A stretch of 64,000 nt of DNA from Lysobacter panacisoli (GCF_009765165.1 NZ_VLNU01000001.1:3478247-3542246), one strand, 5' to 3'; counted from the first letter of the stretch, positions 46,709-56,393 are shown. The notes: generated from the sequence alone by a model not told the origin. Program-made: numbers and translations.

Positions 46709-47524
46709 TCAGCGCGATCCCTCGACGATGATCTCGACTCGACGGTCCGGCTGCAGGCAGGCGACCAGATCCGTCCGCGAGAGCGAGGCGGCGCAGTGCG
46801 ATACCGGTTCCCGCTCGCCCTTGCCGACCGCGACGATCGCTTCAGCCGGCACGCCGTTACGCACGAGGAACTCGCGCACGGTGTTGGCACGACGCTGCGA
46901 CAACACGTCGTTGCTGTGCTCGTCGCCGATACGGTCGGTGTGCCCGATCACCTGGACACGCGGTGCATTGGCGGCAGCGAGCTCCTGTGCGATCGATGCC
47001 AGTTCGTCCTGCGTGGACTGCCTGTCGCCGAGCGAGGAACTGCCAAAGGAAAACAGCGCGTCGGCCGACAGCGTGAAGCGCTTCTCGCTTGCCGGCTCCT
47101 GCGGCCTGCGCGCCGCGGCCGCCGCAGGTGCAAGACACGATTCGGGCAGCCAATGGAAGCTCTGTCCCTTCTCGTGTTCGTCGAAGACCACCTTGTACTG
47201 GCAGGTCGTGACCTGAGAACCGGCGCGGAAGTGGAACAGGTAGTCCCACTCGGTCACATGACCGAAACCCTCGCGGAAATGCGGGCGGCCGATAAGGGCG
47301 TACAGCTGGTCCTTGGTGACGCCGGGAGCGATCTGGCTCAGCGCTTCGCGCGTGGGGAACGTGCCTTCCTTGAGGACGAGGTGGTCCAACGAGGGGAAGG
47401 TCACTTCGCCCACGACCTGGCCCGCGTCGGAAACATCGCGGCTGACATGTTGCGTGCAGCCGATGCTACCGAGCGCGAATGCCGTCAACACGAGGGCGAT
47501 TGCGGATTTCTTGCAGGTGTTCAT
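46709..47524 (-). CDS. TpgA-like lipoprotein: BamE/SmpA domain plus OmpA domain
   Basis: A 271-residue lipoprotein. The signal peptide ends LGSIGC (lipidated C23). Residues about 45-130 form a BamE/SmpA-OmlA domain (LSQIAPGVTKDQLYALIGRPHF, then WDYLFHFR). Residues about 150-268 form an OmpA peptidoglycan-binding domain (VIGHTDRIGDEHSNDVLSQRRA). The same two-domain order is known for TpgA of Acinetobacter, whose gene follows a trimeric autotransporter and whose product anchors it to the cell wall. Here too the gene lies 104 bases downstream of an adhesin gene on the same strand. Confidence 0.9.
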   Translation of the reverse strand: MNTCKKSAIALVLTAFALGSIGCTQHVSRDVSDAGQVVGEVTFPSLDHLVLKEGTFPTREALSQIAPGVTKDQLYALIGRPHFREGFGHVTEWDYLFHFRAGSQVTTCQYKVVFDEHEKGQSFHWLPESCLAPAAAAARRPQEPASEKRFTLSADALFSFGSSSLGDRQSTQDELASIAQELAAANAPRVQVIGHTDRIGDEHSNDVLSQRRANTVREFLVRNGVPAEAIVAVGKGEREPVSHCAASLSRTDLVACLQPDRRVEIIVEGSR

Positions 47525-47628
47525 GACTTGATTCTTGGAAGAGGAATTCGAGCGGACGAAAGTCCGGGCAGATTCGGGTCGAGTGGCGGGGCGGCCCGTC
47601 CGAACAGGCCACCCCTGCGATCAATCGG

Positions 47629-49995
47629 TCACCACTGGATGCCGGCGCCGACGGAGAAGCCGAAGTCGCTGGTCGTGTTGCCGCTGACCTGGCCCTTGTA
47701 GATCCAGCGACCGTTGTCGCTGATCCCTGACATGCCCAGGGCCATGCCGTATTCGCCCTGGAAGCCGCCCATGCCCACCGCCAGCAGGTTCTTGCCGGGC
47801 AGGTAGGCCTGCGGCAGGCCGGCCATCGCCATGGCCGATGCCGTGGCGCCCCGGTAGCCGCGATCCAGCGCCCAGATGTCGTCCTTCATCTCGCCCACCT
47901 GCTGGTTGATCTCGGAGATGCGGCTGTCGGTGTAGGCATTGGACTGCTTGATCGCGTGGTTCACGCCGGCATTGAGCTGATTGACGTTCGCCGCATCGGT
48001 GCCGGCCGTGCCGGGTGCGACCCCTGTGATCGTGCGGCCGCCGACATTGACCTCGCCGGTGGACGAGCTCGGGCCGACGAACGCGCCGTTGTAGCCGGTC
48101 TGCGCACCTACCGTGGTCGCCGAGCCCGTGCCGATCGCCACGCTGTTGTCGTGCGTCGCGCTGGCGCCCTGCCCGATCGCCGTGCTGCCATCGCCGGTGG
48201 CGCTGGACTGATTTCCGACAGCCAGCGAGTTGTCGCCGCTGGCCACTGCACCGTTTCCGCCCGCCGACGCATTGCCACCCGATGCCACCGGCTTCACGAC
48301 CGGCGCATCCTGGCTGACCTGGAACATGCCGTCGGACCCGTTCTGGAGGTTCGTTACCGAACCTTCCACGTTGGTCAGGCGGTTGTCGTAGGCGGCGACC
48401 GTCTCGTTGATGTACTGCACGTCGCCTTCGACGGTGGTGACGCGATCGTCGAGGTTGATGACGTCCCCTTTCACCGTATCCACGCGCCCATCCAGCTTCT
48501 CGATCGCCTGATTGGTGGCGTACAGCTGCGAACCGTTGATGGCATCGGTGCTGTCCGCCGAGATGCGCCCGGCCGCGACGTTCGTGATCGTGCGCTCCGC
48601 GCCGGCATTGCCAACGCTGACCGTGCTCGTCGGGTTGGTGCCGGCGAACTGGTAGGTGTCGCCGTTGATGGTCGTAGATGCGGTACCGACCGCGGCCGCC
48701 GTGACCGAGCCCGAGCCAAGGGCCACATCTTCGGCATTGCTGGCGGTCGCGCCGCGACCCAGCGCCAGGCTGCTGTCGCCTGCGGAGGTGGCTTCGTAGC
48801 CGACCGCCGTGCTGCCCTGGCCGGTGGCGTAGGCATCCGCCTCGGTGAGTCCAGCGTCATTGGTGCGAACGTAGCGGACGCCGCGACCGTTCAGAGTCAC
48901 GTAGGCGGCACTGGTATCGCCGGCGATGTCGTACAGCTGCGAACCATTGATGGCCTCGGTGCTGTTCTGCGAGACGTCGCCGTCGGCCAGGTTGCTGATC
49001 GTCGTGCCGGCGGGAGCGCCCTCGAGGACGACCTTCGTGTAATCGATCTCGCCGGGATCGACGACGCCGTCGCCGTCCGTGTCAGTCCACTCGTACTTCA
49101 CCGCACCGGCGTCGGCTGCGGCCAACTGGGATTGCACCGTCTTGAGCTGGCGAATGTTGACCGCGTCGGTGTCCAGCGTGCCACCCGCAACGTTGACGAT
49201 CTGGCGTTCGCCGCCCGCAGTGCCGACCGACACCGCGCCGCTGGTCGAAGCCACTGCCACGCCCGAGAACAGCTCCGTCGCACCGTTCATGCCAGCGCGA
49301 TCCGCTACGGAGCCCGAGCCCAGCGCCACTGCCGTATCTACCGAGGCCGATGCATCCGCGCCCAGAGAAAGCGCCCGGTCCGCCGTGGCCTTGGCACTGG
49401 CGCCAAGGGCAGTGGCGCCAACGTGATCGGCCACGGAGCTGTTGCCGACCGCGGTCGCCCAGCCCTGTCCATCGATGGTCTGCGCGTTGGCGTTCTGACC
49501 GAGTCCGGTGGAGGATCCATCCGCACGGCTGCCGGAACCGAACGCGGCAGAGTAGTCGGCCGTCGCCTGTGCATCCTGGCCGAAAGCAGTGCTGGACACG
49601 CCCAGCGCACGGCTGTTGCTGCCGAGGGCAAGCGCATGCGTCTGGGTCGCCTGGGCGTCGCTGCCGATGGCGATGGAGAACTGTCCGGAGGCGACCGAAT
49701 CCACCCCGATCGCCGTGGCCTTCTCGGCCGACGACGTGGCACGGGTGCCGATCGCGACGGCGTCGCTGTCCGTTGCGGACGAGCCGACGCCGATGGCGGT
49801 CGAGTTCACGCCGCTTGCGGTGCCCTCGTCGATGGCCATCGCGTTACCGGCCGCGAACAGCATGCCGGAAGCCAGCGCAACGGCCAGCACGCTACGACTC
49901 GCGCGGGGTCCTTTCTTGTTTCCGTGGGCGAGTTCACTGGCGACTACCCACGTTTTGTGAGTGACGCTCCAGACAAGGCGATAAGCAGTATTCAT
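47629..49995 (-). CDS. Trimeric autotransporter adhesin (YadA-like)
   Basis: A 788-residue surface adhesin. Residues 1-28 are an extended signal peptide region (MNTAYRLVWSVTHKTWVVAS), and cleavage is near residue 50. Two passages of YadA-head repeats (AxAxG-type; about 55-240 and 370-430, plus a short third near 560-620) alternate with neck and stalk motifs (DAVNIRQL, AINGSQLY twice, AANVNQLN). A short coiled coil precedes the C-terminal YadA anchor (about 715-788), ending GAGIQW. An EF-hand-like loop DTDGDGVVDPGE lies at 305-316. The TpgA-like gene follows. Start at 49995 is set by the signal region. Confidence 0.93.
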   Translation of the reverse strand: MNTAYRLVWSVTHKTWVVASELAHGNKKGPRASRSVLAVALASGMLFAAGNAMAIDEGTASGVNSTAIGVGSSATDSDAVAIGTRATSSAEKATAIGVDSVASGQFSIAIGSDAQATQTHALALGSNSRALGVSSTAFGQDAQATADYSAAFGSGSRADGSSTGLGQNANAQTIDGQGWATAVGNSSVADHVGATALGASAKATADRALSLGADASASVDTAVALGSGSVADRAGMNGATELFSGVAVASTSGAVSVGTAGGERQIVNVAGGTLDTDAVNIRQLKTVQSQLAAADAGAVKYEWTDTDGDGVVDPGEIDYTKVVLEGAPAGTTISNLADGDVSQNSTEAINGSQLYDIAGDTSAAYVTLNGRGVRYVRTNDAGLTEADAYATGQGSTAVGYEATSAGDSSLALGRGATASNAEDVALGSGSVTAAAVGTASTTINGDTYQFAGTNPTSTVSVGNAGAERTITNVAAGRISADSTDAINGSQLYATNQAIEKLDGRVDTVKGDVINLDDRVTTVEGDVQYINETVAAYDNRLTNVEGSVTNLQNGSDGMFQVSQDAPVVKPVASGGNASAGGNGAVASGDNSLAVGNQSSATGDGSTAIGQGASATHDNSVAIGTGSATTVGAQTGYNGAFVGPSSSTGEVNVGGRTITGVAPGTAGTDAANVNQLNAGVNHAIKQSNAYTDSRISEINQQVGEMKDDIWALDRGYRGATASAMAMAGLPQAYLPGKNLLAVGMGGFQGEYGMALGMSGISDNGRWIYKGQVSGNTTSDFGFSVGAGIQW

Positions 49996-50211
49996 TGATT
50001 GATCTGAAGATAGATGGGATGCATGCCGCGATGGCTTCGCATCAGGGAGAGGAAACCCGGCATCGAAATGGACGAGGACATCCACGAAGACGCACTTCCT
50101 TGGCGGCCACATGTTTGCGAGCGACGAGTTCTCATCCCACCAGACGATTCCGATCTTCCGCGGGCAGGTCTCTGACCACTCAGCGCGAAATGGGCGCCGG
50201 CCTATTGCGAA

Positions 50212-51441
50212 ATGTCTGGCGCACTGATGCGTTGCGCGGATAATCCCCGCAGCCTTCCAGAGCGATCTGCCTTGTCTCCCGCCGATTTCCGCCGCTACGC
50301 GCTGTTCTACCTGGGCTACTACGGCGCGCTCGGCGCCTACACGCCCTACATCGGCCGCTGGGTCACGGCGAACGGGCACGGTGGCTACGTGGTCGGCGCG
50401 ATGCTGGCGCTGTGGTACGGCGGGCGCATCGTCGCGCCGCCGACCTGGGCGCGACTGAGCGCGCGCAGTGCCACGCCGGGCCATTGGCTGATCGCGGGCT
50501 GCGTCCTCGCCGCACTCGGCTTCGCTGCGTTCGCAGGCTTCGCGCACGGCGCGATGCTGTTCGTGGTCATGGCCTGGTTCGGCGTGTTCTTCAATGCGGT
50601 GATGCCGCAGTTCGAAGCGATGACGCTGTCCGCGCTGGGGCCGCGCAACCACGACTACGGGCGCATCCGCATGTGGGGCTCGGTCGGCTTCCTCGTGGTG
50701 GCCGGCACGTACGGCTGGCTGCTGGACCGGTTGGGCAACGATGCCTTCGTCTGGCTCACCCTGCCCTGGCTCGCGCTCACCGTTGCCGCCGCCTGGCTGC
50801 ATCGCGACGATCGGCCGCCGCCGGTGTCGTCGACCGGCACCACACCGCGCGGCGAGCTGTGGCGTCGACCGGGCGTGCGCCATCTGCTCGTCACTGCATT
50901 ACTGATGCAGCTGGGCTTCGGGCCGTTCTACGTGTTCTACACGCTGCACCTGCAGGCGCAGGGACACGACGGCTTCGCCGTCGGCGTGCTGTGGGCGATC
51001 GGCGTGTTGTGCGAGATCGGCATGTTCTGGCTCGCGCCGCGCCTGGTGCAGCGCTTCGGCGCGCATCGGCTGATGACAGCCTGCCTGCTGGCGACGATCG
51101 GGCGCTGGGTGATCGTGGCGATGTTCGGCGGTTCGTTCGCGTGGATGGCGCTGGCCCAGACCGGGCACGCGCTGAGCTTCGCCGCCTTCCACGCCGGCTG
51201 CATGCGACGCATGGCGGAACTGTTCCCGCAGCGTCGCGAGATGGCCGCCGCGCAGGGCCTGCTGTACGGCTTCAGCGGCGGCATCGGCGGTGTCGCCGGC
51301 GCGGGCGTGGCGGCAGTGGCGTGGCAGCTCGGCGGCGGCCGCTGGGCCTTCCTGGCCGGCGCCGCCCTCGCCTGCGTGGCGCTGGCCGCGCACGTGCTGC
51401 CGGCACGGGCCGTGCGACCCGTCGCCGTGAGCGAGACCTGA
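50212..51441 (+). CDS. MFS transporter, HcaT/phenylpropionate-permease-like
   Basis: A 409-residue 12-helix carrier. FYLGYYGALGAYTPYIGRWV, WYGGRIVAPPTWARLS, NHDYGRIRMWGSVGFLVVAG and the second-half KMFWLAP-like MFWLAPRLVQRFG pattern match the MFS_1-like (HcaT/LacY-related) group. The start is unsure: ATG 50212 has no ribosome site, and a TTG at 50272 just before the first helix (LSPADFRRYALFY) is possible. It diverges from the adhesin gene across 216 bases. Substrate unknown. Confidence 0.88.
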   Translation: MSGALMRCADNPRSLPERSALSPADFRRYALFYLGYYGALGAYTPYIGRWVTANGHGGYVVGAMLALWYGGRIVAPPTWARLSARSATPGHWLIAGCVLAALGFAAFAGFAHGAMLFVVMAWFGVFFNAVMPQFEAMTLSALGPRNHDYGRIRMWGSVGFLVVAGTYGWLLDRLGNDAFVWLTLPWLALTVAAAWLHRDDRPPPVSSTGTTPRGELWRRPGVRHLLVTALLMQLGFGPFYVFYTLHLQAQGHDGFAVGVLWAIGVLCEIGMFWLAPRLVQRFGAHRLMTACLLATIGRWVIVAMFGGSFAWMALAQTGHALSFAAFHAGCMRRMAELFPQRREMAAAQGLLYGFSGGIGGVAGAGVAAVAWQLGGGRWAFLAGAALACVALAAHVLPARAVRPVAVSET

Positions 51442-51514
51442 CTACCGCACGCGACCTTCATCCGCGCGCGGCGCGACATCCCTATCCTGTGCCGACATCG
51501 CCCGGAGGTGACGG

Positions 51515-52075
51515 ATGAAGAAGTGGATCGCGCTGGTCGTGGTGCTGGCGCTCGCGCTGGCCGGCTGGATCGCCGCCGGTCCGTTCCTGACCGTCAACGC
51601 GATCCGTGAGGCGATCGCCGCCGAAGACACCGCGGCGCTGTCCGAACATGTCGACTTTCCTTCCGTGCGACGCAGCCTGCGCGCGCAGGTCGAGGACGCG
51701 CTCGCGCGCAAGGCCGGCATCGATGGCGAGGGCACGTTCGGCGCACTCGCGCTGGGGCTGGTCAACAGCGCCGCGGGTGGGATCGTCGACGTGCTCGCCA
51801 CGCCGGCAGGAATCGGCGCAGTGCTGCAGGGACGCGGGCTGATCCACCGCATCAGCGGCGGCGGCATCAGCGAAGACGATCCCTACGCACACCAGCCGCC
51901 ATCCGATCCGCTGCGCGATGCGAAGTACCGTTTCGAGTCGCCCTCGCGCTTCACCGCGACCGTCCTCACCGCCGACGGGGATCCGGTGATTTTCGTGCTC
52001 GAGCGCGAAGGCTTCGGCTGGAAGCTCACCGACATCCGCTTGCCGCTGAAGGCATTGCTTGCCGGCACGGGCTGA
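51515..52075 (+). CDS. DUF2939 family protein
   Basis: A 186-residue protein. An N-terminal helix (MKKWIALVVVLALALAGWI) anchors or exports it, followed by GPFLTVNAIREAIAAEDTAALSEHVDFPSVRRSLRAQV, the usual opening of DUF2939 (written here in two parts: GPFLTVNAIREAIAAED and TAALSEHVDFPSVRRSLR). The end reads VFVLEREGFGWKLTDIRLP-like (VIFVLEREGFGWKLTDIRL). Function is unknown. GGAGG precedes the ATG by 7 bases. Confidence 0.85.
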   Translation: MKKWIALVVVLALALAGWIAAGPFLTVNAIREAIAAEDTAALSEHVDFPSVRRSLRAQVEDALARKAGIDGEGTFGALALGLVNSAAGGIVDVLATPAGIGAVLQGRGLIHRISGGGISEDDPYAHQPPSDPLRDAKYRFESPSRFTATVLTADGDPVIFVLEREGFGWKLTDIRLPLKALLAGTG

Positions 52076-52183
52076 CCGTTCGTCGCCTATGCGGCGACCG
52101 CCCTCCCCGCTTCACCGCGCGATAACCGCAACGGGCCCACCGTCCGGCTCGGCGCGACCGGCGCCGCAAGGAGGGAGAACGCC

Positions 52184-52708
52184 ATGACCCGCATCGCCGT
52201 GCTCGCGATCGCCGTACTGTTGCCGGCGACCGCTTTCCACGCACAGGACACCCGCGCGGAAAACCGGCAGATCCGCGCGGTGCTGGAAGGTAGCGAGGAA
52301 GTGCCGTCGATCATGACCGACGGACGCGGCAGCTTCCGCGCACGCATCAGCCACGATGGCGGCGCCATCTACTACGAGCTGGCCTACGACGAACTGGAAG
52401 GCACCGTCACCCAGGCGCACATCCACATCGGACAGAAGGGCGTGAACGGTGGCATCGCCGCGTTCCTGTGCTCGAACCTGGGCAACGGCCCGGCCGGCAC
52501 GCAGACCTGCCCCGCGCCGCCGGCGCGCATCACCGGCGTGATCGTCGCCGCGAACGTGATCGGCCCCAATGCGCAGGGCGTCGCCCCGGGCGAACTCGAC
52601 GAAGTGATCCGTGCGCTGCGCGAAGGCGTGGCCTACGCCAACGTGCACAGCACGCTGTGGCCGGGCGGCGAGATCCGCAGCCAGCTCGGGCACGACCACG
52701 ACGATTAA
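52184..52708 (+). CDS. Exported CHRD domain protein
   Basis: A 174-residue protein. A signal peptide (ends ATAFHA) is followed by a single CHRD domain: RAVLEGSEEVPSIMTDGRG, then QAHIHIGQKGVNGGIAAFLC, then ELDEVIRALREGVAYANVHS and PGGEIRSQL. The domain was first defined in chordin and is common in bacteria, with no proven function. The two cysteines in the domain probably pair. It ends with a His/Asp-rich tail (GHDHDD). Confidence 0.9.
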   Translation: MTRIAVLAIAVLLPATAFHAQDTRAENRQIRAVLEGSEEVPSIMTDGRGSFRARISHDGGAIYYELAYDELEGTVTQAHIHIGQKGVNGGIAAFLCSNLGNGPAGTQTCPAPPARITGVIVAANVIGPNAQGVAPGELDEVIRALREGVAYANVHSTLWPGGEIRSQLGHDHDD

Positions 52709-52715
52709 ACGCGCC

Positions 52716-52746
52716 GACCGCGGCCGCCGCGATGGTGGCCGCGGTC
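52716..52746. terminator. Hairpin shared by converging CHRD and nucleotidase genes
   Basis: Ten-base perfect arms (52716-52725, 52737-52746). The right arm overlaps the stop codon of the minus-strand nucleotidase gene. No clear T-tract. Confidence 0.45.
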
Positions 52747-53650
52747 AGCGGTTGGCGATGCCGTGCGGGACGTGGCCGGCGGCGACGTGGTCGCGTGCGG
52801 ACAGGATGTTGTGCACGGAATCGTCGAAGAAGATGTCCGCGCCGAACGCATCCAGGAACGGCCCCTTCGCGCGGCCGCCGAGGAACAGCGCCTCGTCGAG
52901 GCGGATGTCCCAGTCGCGCAGCGTGCGGATCACGCGTTCGTGCGCAGGGATCGATCGCGCGGTGACCAGCGCGGTGCGGATCGGCGACGCCTGGCCGGTC
53001 GGGAACGCCTGCTGCAGGCGATGCAGCGCATCCAGGAAACCGCGGAACGGCCCGCCCGACAGCGGCTCGCCGGCATGGCTGCGCTCGTGCTCGGTGAACG
53101 CCGCCAGCCCGCCTTCGCGCGACACGCGTTCGCCCTCGTCATCGAAGATCACCGCGTCGCCGTCGAAGGCGATGCGCAGTTGATCGTGTCGCTGCTGCGG
53201 CGCCTTGGCCGGCAGCAGCGTCGCCGCGGCCACGCCGGCGGCGAGCGCGCTGCGCACGTCCTCGGCGTTGGCCGACAGGAACAGGTCCGCGCCGAACGGC
53301 CGGATGTACGGATACGGCGGAGCGCCGTTGCTGAAAGCCGCGCGCTTGATCGCCAGTCCGTGGTGGGCGATGGAATTGAAGATGCGCAGGCCGCTGTCGG
53401 CGGAGTTGCGCGAAATCAGGATCACCTCGACCCGCGGCGCTTCCGGTGGCGCGCCTTCGTTGAGTGCTAGCAATTTGCGCACCAGCGGGAAGGCGATGCC
53501 CGGCGCGAGCAGGTCGTCCTCGTGGGTGCGCTGGAAATCGGCGTAGGCGTCGATGCCCTCACGCTCGAACAGCGCATGGCTGTCCTCCATGTCGAACAGG
53601 GTGCGCGAGGAAATCGCGACGATCAGTGGATCGGCATCACGGTCGGGCAT
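52745..53650 (-). CDS. 5'-nucleotidase, cytosolic type I family
   Basis: A 301-residue protein of the NT5C1-like family, which dephosphorylates nucleoside 5'-monophosphates in the cytoplasm. Conserved segments are IVAISSRTLFDMEDSHALFE at the start, VEVILISRNSADSGLRIFNS, ADLFLSANAEDVRSAL, IAFDGDAVIFDDE and DIFFDDSVHNI, which holds the late acidic metal ligands of the HAD-like fold. Length fits bacterial members. It converges with the CHRD gene. Confidence 0.9.
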   Translation of the reverse strand: MPDRDADPLIVAISSRTLFDMEDSHALFEREGIDAYADFQRTHEDDLLAPGIAFPLVRKLLALNEGAPPEAPRVEVILISRNSADSGLRIFNSIAHHGLAIKRAAFSNGAPPYPYIRPFGADLFLSANAEDVRSALAAGVAAATLLPAKAPQQRHDQLRIAFDGDAVIFDDEGERVSREGGLAAFTEHERSHAGEPLSGGPFRGFLDALHRLQQAFPTGQASPIRTALVTARSIPAHERVIRTLRDWDIRLDEALFLGGRAKGPFLDAFGADIFFDDSVHNILSARDHVAAGHVPHGIANR

Positions 53651-53783
53651 GGGGCTATTGTGCCCCAGCCGTCGCCGGGCCGGCGGGCCGCCTTGATCCG
53701 TTGTGAGCATTTGCGGGTGTAGTGTCCGGCCAACCGGTCCTGCGCCCACCCGGCGCCCCGCTGGATCCTCCGGAGAGAGCGCC

Positions 53784-55208
53784 ATGCACGCCAAGCCGCT
53801 CCTGACAGCCCTGCTCCTGCCCGCCCTGCTGCTGTGCGCCTGCGATCGCGAATCGCGGGACGCCGCACCGTCCACCACCGCGTCCGGGATCACGGTCGCG
53901 CCCGACGAGGCCCGCAAGATCGCGCGCGAGGCCTACATCTACGGCGTACCGATGGTGGACCAGTACCGCGCGGTGCATATCTACAGCCTTGAACCGAACA
54001 ACCCGCAGTATCGCGGGCCGATGAACACGCTGGTCAGCAACGACCGGTTGTTCACACCGGACGACACCGCCGTCGTCACGCCCAACGCGGACACGCCCTA
54101 CACGCTGGCGAACCTCGACCTGCGCGCCGAACCGATGGTGCTGGGCGTGCCGAAGGTGGACTCCAAGCGTTACTACGTGTTCCAGCTGATGGATCTGTAT
54201 ACCTTCAACTTCGATTACATCGGCAGCCGCGCCACCGGCAGCGACGCGGGCCATTACCTGATCGCCGGTCCCGAATGGGAAGGTCCGACGCCGCCGAACA
54301 TCGACAAGGTCATCCGCGCCGAGACGCCGCTGGTCACGCTGGTCGGACGCACGCAGTTGTTCGGCCCGGACGACATGGAGAACGTCAGGAAGATCCAGGC
54401 CGGTTACACGCTGCAGCCGCTGTCGGCCTTCGCCGGCACCGCCGCCCCGCCGGCGCCGCCGAAGGTGGACTGGATCGCGCCGCTGTCGCCGAAGGATGCG
54501 CGCACCTCGCCGGAGTTCTTCAACCAGCTCGCGTTCCTGCTGCAGTTCGCGCCGGTGCATCCGTCCGAACAGCATGTGCGCGACCGCTTCGCCCAGATCG
54601 GTATCGTGCCCGGACGCCGCATCGACCTGTCCGCGCTGTCGCCGGAGCTTCGCCAGGCGCTGGTGGACGGGATGGTCGACGGGCAGAAGCTGATCGATAC
54701 GCGCCGCAACGCGCTGACCAACCGCACCGACACGCTGTTCGGCACGCGCGAGGAACTCAACAACGACTACATCGCGCGCGCGACCGCGACGCAGGTGGGA
54801 CTGGGCGGGAACTCGCGCGTGGAGGCGATCTACCGCACATACCAGATGGACACCAACGACGAACTGCTCGATGGCAGCCGTCGTTACGTATTGCGCTTCG
54901 CGAAGGACAAGCTGCCGCCGGTCAACGCATTCTGGTCGGTCACCGCGTACCGCATGCCGGAACAGTTGCTGGTGAAGAATCCCATCGACCGTTACCTGAT
55001 CAATTCGCCGATGTTGTCGAGCCTGAAGACCGACCCGGACGGCAGCCTCACGCTCTACATCCAGAAGGAATCGCCTGGAAAGGCACTGGAATCGAACTGG
55101 CTGCCGGTGCCCGAAGGGCCCTTCATGCTGACCGCGCGCTACTACTGGCCGAAGCGGGAATTGCTGGAGTACGAGTGGTCGTCGCCGGCGGTGGAGCGGG
55201 TGCGGTAG
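53784..55208 (+). CDS. DUF1254/DUF1214 lipoprotein
   Basis: A 474-residue exported protein. The signal peptide ends LLCAC, with lipid probably on C20. The N-terminal DUF1254 domain has IAREAYIYGVPMVDQYRAV, VVTPNADTPYTLANLDLRAE and YYVFQLMDLYTFNFDYIGSR. The C-terminal DUF1214 domain has NAFWSVTAYRMPEQLLVKNP, GSLTLYIQKESPGKALESNW and FMLTARYYWPK. These two domains occur together in many proteobacterial proteins whose role is unknown. The ATG at 53784 gives the signal peptide. Confidence 0.92.
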   Translation: MHAKPLLTALLLPALLLCACDRESRDAAPSTTASGITVAPDEARKIAREAYIYGVPMVDQYRAVHIYSLEPNNPQYRGPMNTLVSNDRLFTPDDTAVVTPNADTPYTLANLDLRAEPMVLGVPKVDSKRYYVFQLMDLYTFNFDYIGSRATGSDAGHYLIAGPEWEGPTPPNIDKVIRAETPLVTLVGRTQLFGPDDMENVRKIQAGYTLQPLSAFAGTAAPPAPPKVDWIAPLSPKDARTSPEFFNQLAFLLQFAPVHPSEQHVRDRFAQIGIVPGRRIDLSALSPELRQALVDGMVDGQKLIDTRRNALTNRTDTLFGTREELNNDYIARATATQVGLGGNSRVEAIYRTYQMDTNDELLDGSRRYVLRFAKDKLPPVNAFWSVTAYRMPEQLLVKNPIDRYLINSPMLSSLKTDPDGSLTLYIQKESPGKALESNWLPVPEGPFMLTARYYWPKRELLEYEWSSPAVERVR

Positions 55209-55225
55209 TGTCGCCCTTCCTAGCA

Positions 55226-55325
55226 GTCATCCCCGCGAAGGCGGGGATCCGGCGCTCCGTGTATCACGCTCTGCGGAAAGCGGAATGATGTCGGCGATAT
55301 GGATTCCCGCCTTCGCGGGAATGAC
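55226..55325. repeat. REP/MITE-like inverted repeat element
   Basis: Two 25-base arms (55226-55250 and 55301-55325) are inverted and match at 23 of 25 positions. Each arm itself contains a small GC-rich hairpin (CCCCGCGAAGGCGGGG in the left arm). The 50-base centre is unrelated. Sequences like the arms are dispersed in many proteobacterial genomes as paired REP-type elements. It lies 17 bases after the DUF1254 gene. Confidence 0.85.
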
Positions 55326-55478
55326 GGCTGAGACCTGGACGGCCGCGCGGCAGTGCTTCGATTCAATGCGGTCGATGCCGTCCGTGGCGCGACGCTTCAG
55401 GCTTCGGATCGCCCGGCCCCGCCATCCGTGGCCGGGCGTTCGGCACGCCGCGCGGCACTGCCGCGCAAGCGGCGTGCC

Positions 55479-56252
55479 TCACCCCGAAGTAAACTGCTCT
55501 GCCAGCATCCGCTCTTCGAGGTTGTGCTCCGGATCGAACAGCAGCGTGACGGTGCGGTCGTGGGATTCGCGGATGGTCACTTCGACCACGTCGCGCACTT
55601 CGTGCGAATCGGCGGTGGCGCTGACGGGGCGCTTGTACGGATCGAGCACGCGGAAGCGCACTTCGGTGTCGGCCTTGAGCACGGCGCCGCGCCAGCGACG
55701 CGGGCGGAACGCGGCGATCGGCGTCAATGCGATCACGTTCGCGCCGAGCGGCAGGATCGGGCCATGCGCGGAGAAGTTGTAGGCGGTGCTGCCGGCCGGC
55801 GTCGCGACGAGCACACCGTCGCAGATGAGTTCGTCCAGGCGCGTCTCGCCGTTGAGGTCGATGCGCAGATGCGCGGCCTGGCGCGTCTGGCGCAGCAGCG
55901 AGACTTCGTTGTAGGCCAGCGAGCCCACGGTCGCGCCGGATTCGGTCATCGCCACCATTTCCAGCGGACGCAGCACGGCGGGTTCGGCAGCGTGCAGGCG
56001 TTCGAGCAGGCCGTCGCCGTCGTGATGGTTCATCAGGAACCCGACCGTGCCCAGCTTCATGCCGTACACCGGCTTGCCCAGGCCACCGTGCCGATGCAGC
56101 GTGGAAAGCATGAAGCCGTCGCCGCCCAGCGCGATCAGGACGTCGGCGTCTTCGGGGGCGTGCTGGCGGTGGCGCGCGACGAGCGATTCCAATGCGCGCT
56201 GCGCCTCGTCGGCGGGACTGGCGAGGAAGGCGATGCGTGGCGTCGCGGTCAT
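55479..56252 (-). CDS. nadK: NAD kinase
   Basis: A 257-residue enzyme that makes NADP from NAD and ATP. GGDG at 43-46 (catalytic D45) and the NE pair N115-E116 in AYNEVSL are present, followed by [20 protein letters not shown]. The length is at the short end of the family, as in other Xanthomonadaceae. It lies downstream of the glutamate dehydrogenase gene, separated by a terminator. Confidence 0.96.
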   Translation of the reverse strand: MTATPRIAFLASPADEAQRALESLVARHRQHAPEDADVLIALGGDGFMLSTLHRHGGLGKPVYGMKLGTVGFLMNHHDGDGLLERLHAAEPAVLRPLEMVAMTESGATVGSLAYNEVSLLRQTRQAAHLRIDLNGETRLDELICDGVLVATPAGSTAYNFSAHGPILPLGANVIALTPIAAFRPRRWRGAVLKADTEVRFRVLDPYKRPVSATADSHEVRDVVEVTIRESHDRTVTLLFDPEHNLEERMLAEQFTSG

Positions 56253-56393
56253 CGGCGGCTCCGTGGTGAGGCAGTCAGCATAACCGACATGCGGTGACAG
56301 TCCCCTCCCCTTGCGGCGACCGCAGGCAGTGCAGAACCGAGAGGCACAGGCCACCGAAGGCGGCCAGGGAGAGGGATCGCGCGCGCCGAAAAG

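Noticed and set aside
49996..50883. Upstream in-frame extension of the adhesin gene
   Set aside because: The extended signal peptide region begins exactly at 49995, and the upstream frame overlaps the divergent MFS gene without any recognisable sequence.
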